From positions 1 to 64,000 of the forward strand of contig NZ_FMUX01000005.1 in NCBI RefSeq assembly GCF_900101345.1: a stretch of DNA of 64,000 nucleotides, given 5' to 3'. Of this stretch, positions 26,987 to 34,300 are shown in pieces; positions within the stretch are counted from its first letter, which is position 1, and the number at the start of each line of letters is the position of its first letter. The DNA is from Desulfoluna spongiiphila (lineage in GTDB: Bacteria; Desulfobacterota; Desulfobacteria; Desulfobacterales; Desulfolunaceae). The notes under the pieces were generated by a model, which saw nothing but the letters and a program-made list of their open reading frames with translations, did no database searches and was not told the origin of the DNA. The position numbers and the translations under genes were made by a program.

Positions 26987-27583
26987 ATGAAACGTGTGTA
27001 TGTGCTTGTGTTTGACGGGTATGCGGACTGGGAACTCGGGAACGTCCTTGCTGAAGTTCGGCGGTTGGGCAAGGCCGAGGTGGTGAGCGTGGGGTTTACC
27101 GACGACATCGTTGTCTCCATGGGGGGATTGCGGGTGATCCCGGATATGTCCCTCTCCCGGGTTGAGCCGGGTGATGTCTCCCTGTTCATCTTGCCGGGTG
27201 GCTACCTGTGGGAGCAGGGGTATCCCACGGATGAACTGGAGCCGTTTCTCAAGGGGTTGGAGGCGTCCGGCATACCCCTTGCCGCCATCTGTGCGGCCAC
27301 CACGGTTCTGGCACGAGCCGGGATTCTGCGGGGGCGGCGTCATACCAGCAATTCGCCTGCGTACCTTGAGAAAATGGTCCCAGAGCACATCGAACCCGGG
27401 TTCTATGTGGAGACCCTTGCCGTACGGGACAGGCAGGTGATCACCGCAAGCGGGCTGGGCGCCGTGGAATTTACGGTGCAGGTATTGGAAGAGCTTGAGT
27501 TGTCGACACCGGAGACAAGGAAGATCTGGTTTGATGCTTTCAAGGAGGGAAATTTCCCCGACGATTTTGCCCACGACATGTAA
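26987..27583 (+). CDS. DJ-1/PfpI-family protein (class I glutamine amidotransferase-like)
   Basis: A 198-residue protein starting MKRVYVLVFDGYADWEL, with the DJ-1/PfpI core: VSVGFTDDIVVSMGGLRVIPD, LFILPGGYLWEQ and the nucleophile elbow LAAICAATTVLARAG, where the Cys near residue 105 sits in the usual A-I-C-A-A setting. It resembles the YdeA/glutamine amidotransferase-like branch. Function could be a protease, chaperone or glyoxalase-type activity; sequence alone does not say. ATG 26987 follows AAAAAGGACGG better than the in-frame ATG at 26960. Confidence 0.87.
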   Translation: MKRVYVLVFDGYADWELGNVLAEVRRLGKAEVVSVGFTDDIVVSMGGLRVIPDMSLSRVEPGDVSLFILPGGYLWEQGYPTDELEPFLKGLEASGIPLAAICAATTVLARAGILRGRRHTSNSPAYLEKMVPEHIEPGFYVETLAVRDRQVITASGLGAVEFTVQVLEELELSTPETRKIWFDAFKEGNFPDDFAHDM

Positions 27584-28334
27584 CCTTGTAAACACAAGGT
27601 CGCCGACAGGGCAGGCCATGGACGAAAACAATTTTTTCAGGGAAGGGTACCGTGGATTTGCCCGGCTTGATGTGACGCAACATCCTGCATTTTGTGATGA
27701 AAAACTATTGACATCCCCAGGGGATGAAATTATGGTGAACGGTAATAACTAGTTATTGTGCGTTTGTGGAGCGACCCGACAGGATGTTGGCCCATCCTGC
27801 CAGGCCTAACCAAAACAACCTTCAAAGGAGGTCGTCATGGCTAAGCGGTTTTTTACACCACCCCCCAATCCATTTCAAGTCGTATTTTCCTCATCATGCC
27901 CCACATTAAACCCTTTGACCACACCGGGTTGTCGCGTTACGCGGCCTGTGGGCGTATCTGCGCCTGATTAACGGAGGGGAAGACGCTTCTTCGGAACTCT
28001 GCGCGATCTCTCTATGCCCAGTCAACAGTGGCGATGCACCGGGGTTCTCCTTTCTGATCTCACCGAAGATGCGTTTTCTCATCCCTGGATACCTGAGCCT
28101 GCTCCCTTTCGTTTGGGGCATGGCCACCCTTACATAAAAAATTCGTCGGATTCACTGATTTGACTTCATTGCCGGCTCCCTGTGGCAGGATTGTTGTCGT
28201 CACGGGTGTGACATTGCATTGGCAGCAATGCACGCGACGCGTGAAAACGGCGTCGATTTGTTCAGGCATTTATCAAAACAAACGGTACGGGTGGGCGCCC
28301 TGTGGCCGTCACGTACCGAATAGGGAGTCCCGTC
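27584..28334. other. Intergenic region with one possible small ORF
   Basis: About 750 bp. The only coding-like signal is the 44-codon ORF at 27837 with a strong ribosome site. The remainder shows no gene or clear repeat. Confidence 0.4.
27837..27971 (+). CDS. Possible 44-residue small ORF
   Basis: ATG 27837 is preceded by AAAGGAGGTCGTC, an almost perfect ribosome-binding site, yet the product (begins MAKRFFTPPPNPFQVVF, Pro- and Ser-rich) resembles nothing known to me. It could be a small gene or the start of a gene lost by rearrangement. Confidence 0.3.
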   Translation: MAKRFFTPPPNPFQVVFSSSCPTLNPLTTPGCRVTRPVGVSAPD

Positions 28335-28640
28335 ATGACATTACCCGAGACACAAACCACCCCCGGAATGTTTTCCGGTGCAGAAGTGTCCGAGCTCTGC
28401 GACGCCATCAAAGACATCCATCGCCTTCTGATCTCCGTGGGCGGGTTTTACTCCGAGCTGGACGGTGCCGAAGACCCGGGGGGCAACGGCCTTCAGATTG
28501 ATTTTAAAAAGTGGGGCATCCGAACCATCACCGAAGACCTCCTCTCCCGCCAGTACCGGATGATCGATCGGATCGTTGAAATTTACAAGGCAGAGCAGGA
28601 GAGGATGAAAACATCGGGCAGGGTGCGTCATCGCGTATAG
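28335..28640 (+). CDS. Small hypothetical protein
   Basis: A 101-residue soluble protein, MTLPETQTTPGMFSGAEVSE onward, largely helical with a conserved-looking KKWGIRTITEDLLSRQYRMIDRI. ATG 28335 follows GGGAG. Codon use fits the neighbouring genes (GC-rich third positions), which supports it being real. Family not recognised. Confidence 0.6.
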   Translation: MTLPETQTTPGMFSGAEVSELCDAIKDIHRLLISVGGFYSELDGAEDPGGNGLQIDFKKWGIRTITEDLLSRQYRMIDRIVEIYKAEQERMKTSGRVRHRV

Positions 28641-28902
28641 CACGTGGGAGCAAGGCCAAATCCTGGGCTCCGTGCAGGGGGCTGCGCGCTTTGTCTTACG
28701 GGCAACTCTGTGCGGTAAAACCCAGAATGGGTATCTGTTTTATGCGGTACATCAACGACCGTATGGGCGAAGCCGTCTTGTGTTTTCATGCTGAGTATGG
28801 TCTCATCCCAGGTTCAGACGTGACCACCACGGCCGGAGACGGCTATCGGACGTTTTTCCTCCGCCGAGGGGGTGTGTATTTTTACTTTCAGTAAGGACAC
28901 CC

Positions 28903-29550
28903 ATGAATCCCCGTACCATTTATCCCATGCCCCAGGACCCTCACACCTGTTTACTGAAAAATACAATCAAGAACAGCCATATAATTGTTGGGGATTATAC
29001 CTACTACCATGATATGGTCGATCCGTTGAAATTTGAATCGTCCAATGTGCTGTACCATTACCCGGTCAACAACGATAAGCTGATCATCGGAAACTACTGC
29101 TCCATCGCATCCGGAGCGACGTTTCTGTTCAACGGCGGCAATCATAAAGCAGAGAGCTTTGTGAACTATCCCTTTGCGATATTCCGAGATATGTGGGAGC
29201 AGGATGTTGCCGTTCATGACTCCTGGGACAACAAGGGCGATATTGTCGTCGGCAACGATGTCTGGATCGGGTATGAAGCCGTCATCATGGCAGGTGTAAC
29301 CATCGGAGACGGCGCACGAATCGGCACAAGGGCCGTTGTTACAAAAGATGTCGAGCCCTATGAAGTCGTGGGGGGCGTACCGGCAAGGCACATCTCCATG
29401 CGGTTTGAACCGGATGTCATAGAGCTTTTGCTTCGGCTGGCATGGTGGGATCTTGACATCGACACCTTAAAGCCACTTATCCCTGTGCTCATGAAGGCTG
29501 ACAGGGCGGCGTTGAAGCAGCTTGTTCACCGGCTCTGCCCAGAGGACTGA
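28903..29550 (+). CDS. CatB/Vat-related hexapeptide-repeat O-acetyltransferase
   Basis: A 215-residue left-handed beta-helix acetyltransferase. It has KLIIGNYCSIASGATFLFNGGNH (residues 60-82, with the catalytic His at the end of GGNH), then DIVVGNDVWIGYEAVIMAGV, TIGDGARIGTRAVVTKDVEP and YEVVGGVPARHI. This matches xenobiotic acetyltransferases (Vat streptogramin A and CatB chloramphenicol enzymes). Housekeeping homologues with unknown substrates are common, so resistance cannot be assumed. It leads a tight group with a GNAT gene and an HD hydrolase. Confidence 0.9.
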   Translation: MNPRTIYPMPQDPHTCLLKNTIKNSHIIVGDYTYYHDMVDPLKFESSNVLYHYPVNNDKLIIGNYCSIASGATFLFNGGNHKAESFVNYPFAIFRDMWEQDVAVHDSWDNKGDIVVGNDVWIGYEAVIMAGVTIGDGARIGTRAVVTKDVEPYEVVGGVPARHISMRFEPDVIELLLRLAWWDLDIDTLKPLIPVLMKADRAALKQLVHRLCPED

Positions 29551-29554
29551 CGTG

Positions 29555-30085
29555 ATGGTTGAGATTGTGCCATATGAAAATTGCTATCTGTCCGGAATCG
29601 TGGACATGATCCTTTCTATCCAACGCGACGAATTTCAGATCGACATAACCCTGGATGATCAGCCCGATTTACTCGATATCCCAGCGTTTTACCAAAAAGG
29701 TTCAGGGAATTTCTGGATGGCATTGAAGGGCTCGGAGGTCATTGGGACCGTTTCTCTGCTTGATATCGGTGGGGGGAAGGCTGCCTTGCGGAAAATGTTT
29801 GTTAAGCAATCCTTTCGGGGTGCGCAGCGCGGTGTTGCAGGGTGTTTGCTAAAGACCCTTTTGACCTGGAGTGCGTCCATCGGCATAAGTGACGTGTACC
29901 TTGGAACGACGACGGCGTTTTTAGCCGCCCACCGGTTCTACGAAAAAAACGGCTTCCTGGAGATTCTGGAAACGGAGCTGCCTCCATCGTTTCCTAAAAT
30001 GTCCGTGGATACGAAATTTTACAGGCAGATGATCAAACCGAGCTATGTTTTGCCGAAAAGGGCGGATCTCGAAGGGAAAAAATGA
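29555..30085 (+). CDS. GNAT-family N-acetyltransferase
   Basis: A 176-residue GNAT protein: FWMALKGSEVIGTVSLLDI, then ALRKMFVKQSFRGAQRGVAGCLLKTLL, a variant acetyl-CoA loop (R-G-A-Q-R-G-V-A), and AAHRFYEKNGFLEI at the end, the usual Y-E-K-x-G-F motif. ATG 29555 lies four bases after the previous stop, so translation is probably coupled. The substrate is unknown. Confidence 0.87.
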   Translation: MVEIVPYENCYLSGIVDMILSIQRDEFQIDITLDDQPDLLDIPAFYQKGSGNFWMALKGSEVIGTVSLLDIGGGKAALRKMFVKQSFRGAQRGVAGCLLKTLLTWSASIGISDVYLGTTTAFLAAHRFYEKNGFLEILETELPPSFPKMSVDTKFYRQMIKPSYVLPKRADLEGKK

Positions 30086-30663
30086 TACCCATGAACTCAT
30101 TGACGGACTTTATCCTGGAACTTGATGCCTTAAAGCTCGTAAACCGGCGCACCTATATCGCCGGTGGTGAGCGCCTTGAAAATTCAGCGGAACACTCCTG
30201 GCATCTGGCCATGGCATGCTGGCTCTTTGCCACCCATTTGAAGCGGGATGTGTCCATGGAAAAACTCATCAAGCTTGCCCTCATCCATGATCTGGGTGAG
30301 ATCGATCCGGGGGATACGTTTTTATACGACACAGCGCGCTCTTCAGCCCCAGCCCGGGAACGCGAATGCGTAACGAGGCTGGCGGGCCATAAAGGAAACG
30401 CAATCCGGGACCTTTCGGCGCTGTGGGATGAGCAGGAGCTCGGGCAGTCCGGGGAGGCTGCCCTGTTGAAGGTGGTGGATCGGTTGCTTCCTTTTTTGCA
30501 TAACCTCACAAGCCGGGGGCAGGCGTGGAAGGATCACGGGATTTCCAAAAGCCAGGTTTTGGAAGCGCACGCGTTTATTGAAAATGCAGAACCGGATATC
30601 TACGCATGGTTCCTTGAAAATCTGGAAACAGCCGTGAGTAATGGCTGGCTGAAAAATACCTGA
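30082..30663 (+). CDS. HD-domain hydrolase (YfbR/HDDC2-like 5'-deoxynucleotidase family)
   Basis: A 193-residue protein with the HD metal site: RLENSAEHSWHLAMACWLF (first His), KLIKLALIHDLGEIDPGDTF (HD pair, about residues 70-90) and the downstream VVDRLLPFLHN. The arrangement matches HD_3 proteins such as YfbR, which dephosphorylate deoxynucleoside monophosphates. Its ATG overlaps the stop of the GNAT gene (ATGA), so the three genes 28903-30663 form one operon. No functional link between them is apparent. Confidence 0.87.
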   Translation: MIPMNSLTDFILELDALKLVNRRTYIAGGERLENSAEHSWHLAMACWLFATHLKRDVSMEKLIKLALIHDLGEIDPGDTFLYDTARSSAPARERECVTRLAGHKGNAIRDLSALWDEQELGQSGEAALLKVVDRLLPFLHNLTSRGQAWKDHGISKSQVLEAHAFIENAEPDIYAWFLENLETAVSNGWLKNT

Positions 30664-30798
30664 TACGGATTTCGTGAGGAAGAGTATATTTCGGGCAGGC
30701 AATGCAATGGTTTTTTATTGCTTCTTTTTTTTGGATTGAGTAGAACGTATTGTTTGAATTTTGTTTATCTTTACGAAAAACACAAAGGCCTTTTTGCT

Positions 30799-31437
30799 AT
30801 GCCCACTGCCCTGAAGTCGAAACAATTCAAGGAACCCTGGTACTCTGCCTATTATTTTCTGAAACAGGATATTGATATCCAGTGCCCTGAATGCGGCGGG
30901 CACGCCGTTTCTTCGGGCACGTCCGAATATCTGCTGCCCTGGTATCCAACGAACACGCGGGTGGTCTGTACCAAGTGCCGGTACACGAAAAAATCTTCGA
31001 GTTTTTCCTGGTCGGGCCCTGTGAAAGGGTTCGGGCGACGTCCCTGCGGGGCGTGTGGCCACAAATGGGTGAACGCCCGGGTTTGCTGCGATGCGCCGCC
31101 GGCAAAACCCTTCAACACGGTGGAGGCCCGCTGCCCGGTATGCGATAAACCCAATGTGGTCGATATCTCATGGTCCATTGATTTTTTCAGCGGCAGGCCC
31201 CTGGACCCGTATAACGGGGAACGGCTCTGGTATGTTGATTCTGTCAAAGGCAATGAGATATGGGCTTACAATACAGCCCATTTGACGTACCTGAGAGAGT
31301 ATATCTCTTCGTCCCTGAGGGAACGGGGGGAGCATGCCGGTAAATATTCGATCATTACCAACCTGCCTGGGTGGATGAAGACAAAAAAGAACCGGGATGA
31401 TGTGCTGAAGGCGCTGGACAGGTTGATGAAAAAGTAG
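30799..31437 (+). CDS. Zinc-ribbon protein of unknown function
   Basis: A 212-residue soluble protein with three Cys-x2-Cys type knuckles in the first 120 residues: IQCPECGG, RVVCTKCRY, RPCGACGHKW with VCCDAP, and ARCPVCDKPN. The second half has no known motif but conserved-looking aromatic residues (ISWSIDFFSGRPLDPYNGE). It probably binds two zinc ions. ATG 30799 is preferred; the upstream 27 codons are hydrophobic and AT-rich and look like non-coding sequence. A role cannot be assigned. Confidence 0.7.
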   Translation: MPTALKSKQFKEPWYSAYYFLKQDIDIQCPECGGHAVSSGTSEYLLPWYPTNTRVVCTKCRYTKKSSSFSWSGPVKGFGRRPCGACGHKWVNARVCCDAPPAKPFNTVEARCPVCDKPNVVDISWSIDFFSGRPLDPYNGERLWYVDSVKGNEIWAYNTAHLTYLREYISSSLRERGEHAGKYSIITNLPGWMKTKKNRDDVLKALDRLMKK

Positions 31438-32058
31438 GGTGAACAGGGCGGGTAAACGGTTCGCCTTTTTTGTCTCGCCTTGTTTGAGTTTACCCTGTCC
31501 CGGATATTTTATGGGCAAACGATCAAGCCAAAGCAATATAGCGCTATTACACGTGGTTGATCTGAAAATACAAGCTGTGATTCGAAGTTTTCTGTTTGAT
31601 TTTTTCACCCTTCGGGCGAGACGCGTGTACCCATCTTCTGCGTTATCCGAACGTTGAGGTAAGCCACGACATCTGCATCTCTGATACCTTGAACATGGAT
31701 GCACTCAACTCGTGAAATATCCGGTGTCGCTTTTTTGCTTCTGTTTTTCTACGTTTTTCCTGCGCCTCCCCATGCCGATTCTGCATGGGATAATTGAGTA
31801 AAAAACAATCTTGCGTTGTATGGCTGATATGGGTAGTATATTGCCGATAAATGAACGTCGTTCCGGTAAAGTAAACAAGGTATTGTTGCTGGCTGTCGCG
31901 GGGGGGGAGAGGCATGCACGAATCCGATTTTACTCATAACGGCCCTCTTTGTTTTGTCGCGAGAAGGGGGCTGGGCCACTTTTGGTCACTCTTTCGTGCA
32001 ATACGGTCATGTCGGCATGCCATGGCGCCGGTTAGCTTCCCAAGGAGTGCGCCGCACC
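31438..32058. other. Intergenic region with a family B repeat
   Basis: It contains a family B element (31499-31724). The rest, 31725-32058, includes a G8 run at about 31904-31911 and no supported gene. Confidence 0.4.
31499..31724 (+). repeat. Family B repeat
   Basis: The 226-bp element starts CCCGGATATTTTATGGGCAA and ends CTCGTGAAATATCCGG, so its ends are inverted repeats. The interior shares CACCCTTCGGGCGAG, ACCCATCTTCTGCGTTATC and GAGGTAA.C.AC.ACATCTGCA with the copy at 34041. No ORF. Confidence 0.75.
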
Positions 32059-32413
32059 ATGATCGAACGGATTCTTGAAAACAGGCTCTGCGTTTTGGCC
32101 CTTGCCTTGATGGGGGACTCGTCAGCGATTCTCCTGCTTGCCGTTTTACTCGGGGGGGGGCACGGGAGATGTGTACAAGGGCTATCTGGAAACGCCCAAC
32201 TGGTTCCTCTTTCCTTTGTTCTGGATTCCGGCGGTGTATCTTTACGGGACGACCTGGAGTCAATTATACTCGTCGATTCGCGAATTCGGTCTGGAGCGGT
32301 GGAACCAGACGTTGAACATGATCTACTGGCCCTTTCTCCGGCCCTTGTCATTCCCATTGTCTCTAAGGCCTCTCAAGGGGAAAGCGGGGCAGGGGACACG
32401 GGGCAGAAAATGA
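32059..32413 (+). pseudogene. Small membrane protein, frameshifted in a G9 tract
   Basis: ATG 32059 follows CAAGGAGTG. The first 34 codons (MIERILENRLCVLALALMGD onward) run into nine G (32152-32160). With eight G the frame continues GGGTGDVYKGYLETPNWFLF and PLFWIPAVYLYGTTWSQLYS up to the stop at 32413, giving about 117 residues with two membrane helices. With nine G it leaves that frame. The next gene starts inside this stop codon. The family is not recognised. A homopolymer error or a slippage switch are both possible. Confidence 0.6.
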
Positions 32414-32673
32414 TCCAATGGCTGGTGCCGTTGCTGTTTATATCGCCCATGCTCTTTACCATCATCGTCAGGCAGAAGAAGGTCATGAAACTCTGGGCGA
32501 TTATTCGTCAGGAAGAAGACAGGGATAAGGTTGAGGCGTACCACAAGCAGCTGCTCTGGCCCCTGGACAGGAACTGGGCGTCCAAGCTCGGCATCATCAT
32601 CGCCTTTTCCCTGTTAATTTTTCTTGTGGGAGACATGTTGACGGAGATCGGCGTCGACAAACTGATAAAGTAG
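32410..32673 (+). CDS. Small membrane protein of unknown function
   Basis: An 87-residue protein with two membrane helices (about 3-21, WLVPLLFISPMLFTIIV, and 60-78, LGIIIAFSLLIFLVGDML) and a charged middle. Its ATG overlaps the stop of the preceding frameshifted gene (ATGA), which indicates translational coupling. It is followed 72 bp later by the M48 peptidase gene. Family unknown. Confidence 0.65.
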   Translation: MIQWLVPLLFISPMLFTIIVRQKKVMKLWAIIRQEEDRDKVEAYHKQLLWPLDRNWASKLGIIIAFSLLIFLVGDMLTEIGVDKLIK

Positions 32674-32744
32674 CATTCTGAAATCCGGCAGAAATAAGGT
32701 ACGACAATCTGAGATCTCTTACCACTGACTATTAAGGAGAGGGT

Positions 32745-33923
32745 ATGAACGAACTTGTCTATCCGCGCGAACGCTTCCTTGGAACACTCACACTGATACT
32801 GGGTATCCTGGTGTGGGGGGGCTTGGTCATCGGCACCTTCGGCGTCGCGCTCATAGCGCTGCTTGTGGGTTTTGTGGTTTACCTTTTTGCTCAATCAGCC
32901 CTCATCGCCTATATCAAGGGCAACGGCATCGAGTTGTCCGAGAACCAGTTCCCGGATATTTATGCCCAGTTTACCTATTGCTGCGATCTCCTGAAATTCA
33001 ATGAATACCCGAAAGCCTACGTCTTAAACGGCAACGGCAGTCTTAACGCCTTTGCCACTAGGTTTCTGGGGGCACATTTTGTGGTGCTCTTTTCCGATGT
33101 CGTGGATGCCATGGCGGCCCATGACGACGGCGTCAAATTTTACATCGGCCATGAACTCGGACACATCCGGATGAAACACCTGAGCGGGTTGATGCTTCGC
33201 TGGCCGGTTCTCTGGCTTCCCCTCATCGGCGCGGCCTACTCACGGGCCCGGGAGACCACCTGTGACCGTCACGGCCTGGCCTGCTGCAAGACTCCCCAGG
33301 GCGCGGGGCGGGCCCTGGCCGCCCTGTCCGCGGGGGCCGAGCGCTGGAAGAACATTGATATCCCGGCTTACCTCCGGCAGAACCAGCAGACGTCGAGTTT
33401 CTGGATGTCCTTTCATGAGCTTATTTCCGGGTATCCCTGGGTCACAAAACGTGTCGCCCGCGTGGTCTCGCCCGAAGCCAAGGAGCCGCCGCGAAATGCC
33501 TTTGCTTACCTGTTTGCTGCATTTCTGCCCTACTCAGGGCGCATGGGCTCCGGGTTCGGGCTGGTTATCCTGATTTATATCGTGGTCTCGATTTCCGCCG
33601 TGGCCATTCCACAGTTCTCCAGCTATCAGGTCAAGGCCCACACGACCTCCGTGATGCACGAAACCCAGTCGGTCCGCGATGCCATGGCAGCGTACTATTC
33701 GGCAACGGAGGAGATTCCCACCCTGGAGGATATCGCGGCACCCGAGGTCCTGTCGGACGGCAGCAGCCTTGCGGTGGACTCCTCCAACATGACCCTGACC
33801 GTGAGTCTGGAGGAGGGAGATCTCCTGTTCGTTCCCTCCAAGGACGACGAGGGGCATATCTTATGGGAGTGCGCCCCGGGCGAGGGCTTGTTGCCCAATC
33901 AGGTGCCTGCGTACTGCCCGTAA
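32745..33923 (+). CDS. M48-family zinc metallopeptidase with a pilin-like C-terminal segment
   Basis: A 392-residue membrane protein. Two hydrophobic segments (11-50) precede the peptidase domain. HELGH (136-140) holds two zinc ligands and the catalytic Glu; the third ligand is likely Glu170 in SRARETTCDRHG. After residue 265 a second hydrophobic stretch, FGLVILIYIVVSISAVAIPQ, leads into FSSYQVKAH and a short acidic domain, closely resembling the N-terminal helix of type IV pilins. M48 enzymes such as HtpX and Oma1 act in membrane quality control. The fused segment is unusual. Two small membrane genes lie upstream. Confidence 0.87.
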   Translation: MNELVYPRERFLGTLTLILGILVWGGLVIGTFGVALIALLVGFVVYLFAQSALIAYIKGNGIELSENQFPDIYAQFTYCCDLLKFNEYPKAYVLNGNGSLNAFATRFLGAHFVVLFSDVVDAMAAHDDGVKFYIGHELGHIRMKHLSGLMLRWPVLWLPLIGAAYSRARETTCDRHGLACCKTPQGAGRALAALSAGAERWKNIDIPAYLRQNQQTSSFWMSFHELISGYPWVTKRVARVVSPEAKEPPRNAFAYLFAAFLPYSGRMGSGFGLVILIYIVVSISAVAIPQFSSYQVKAHTTSVMHETQSVRDAMAAYYSATEEIPTLEDIAAPEVLSDGSSLAVDSSNMTLTVSLEEGDLLFVPSKDDEGHILWECAPGEGLLPNQVPAYCP

Positions 33924-34300
33924 CTGTGCAGCCGTGTAACGGCTCAGGGTAAAACAGCCACCGGCGCCTATGACCGGGCGGCCCGGATTCCTGAGGACCT
34001 GCCCGTCGGGCGATGCCGTCGTCCCTTTATCGCGTCTTAACCCGGATATTTCATGGAAAAACAGACCGGTTGAGATAATGATGAATTATTACAAAATGTT
34101 ATTGTGATAAAATTAGGCATTTCAAAAACACAAAATGTAATCCGCGGCTTCCTGCTCGATTTTCTCACCCTTCGGGCGAGCCGAGTACACCCATCTTCTG
34201 CGTTATCAGAGTCTTGAGGTAAACGACTACATCTGCAACTCTGATGCCTTGACTATGGGTGCACTCGACTCGTGAAATAGCCGGGTTAAGGAGAGCGTTT
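33924..34300. other. Intergenic region with a family B repeat
   Basis: The first 117 bases hold nothing I can name; the remainder is a family B element whose right end merges with the ribosome-binding site of the next gene. Confidence 0.45.
34041..34285 (+). repeat. Family B repeat
   Basis: The 245-bp copy runs from CCCGGATATTTCATGG to CTCGTGAAATAGCCGGG, with interior blocks shared with 31499-31724. TTAAGGAGAGCG, the ribosome site of the following gene, starts right after its end. Confidence 0.75.
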
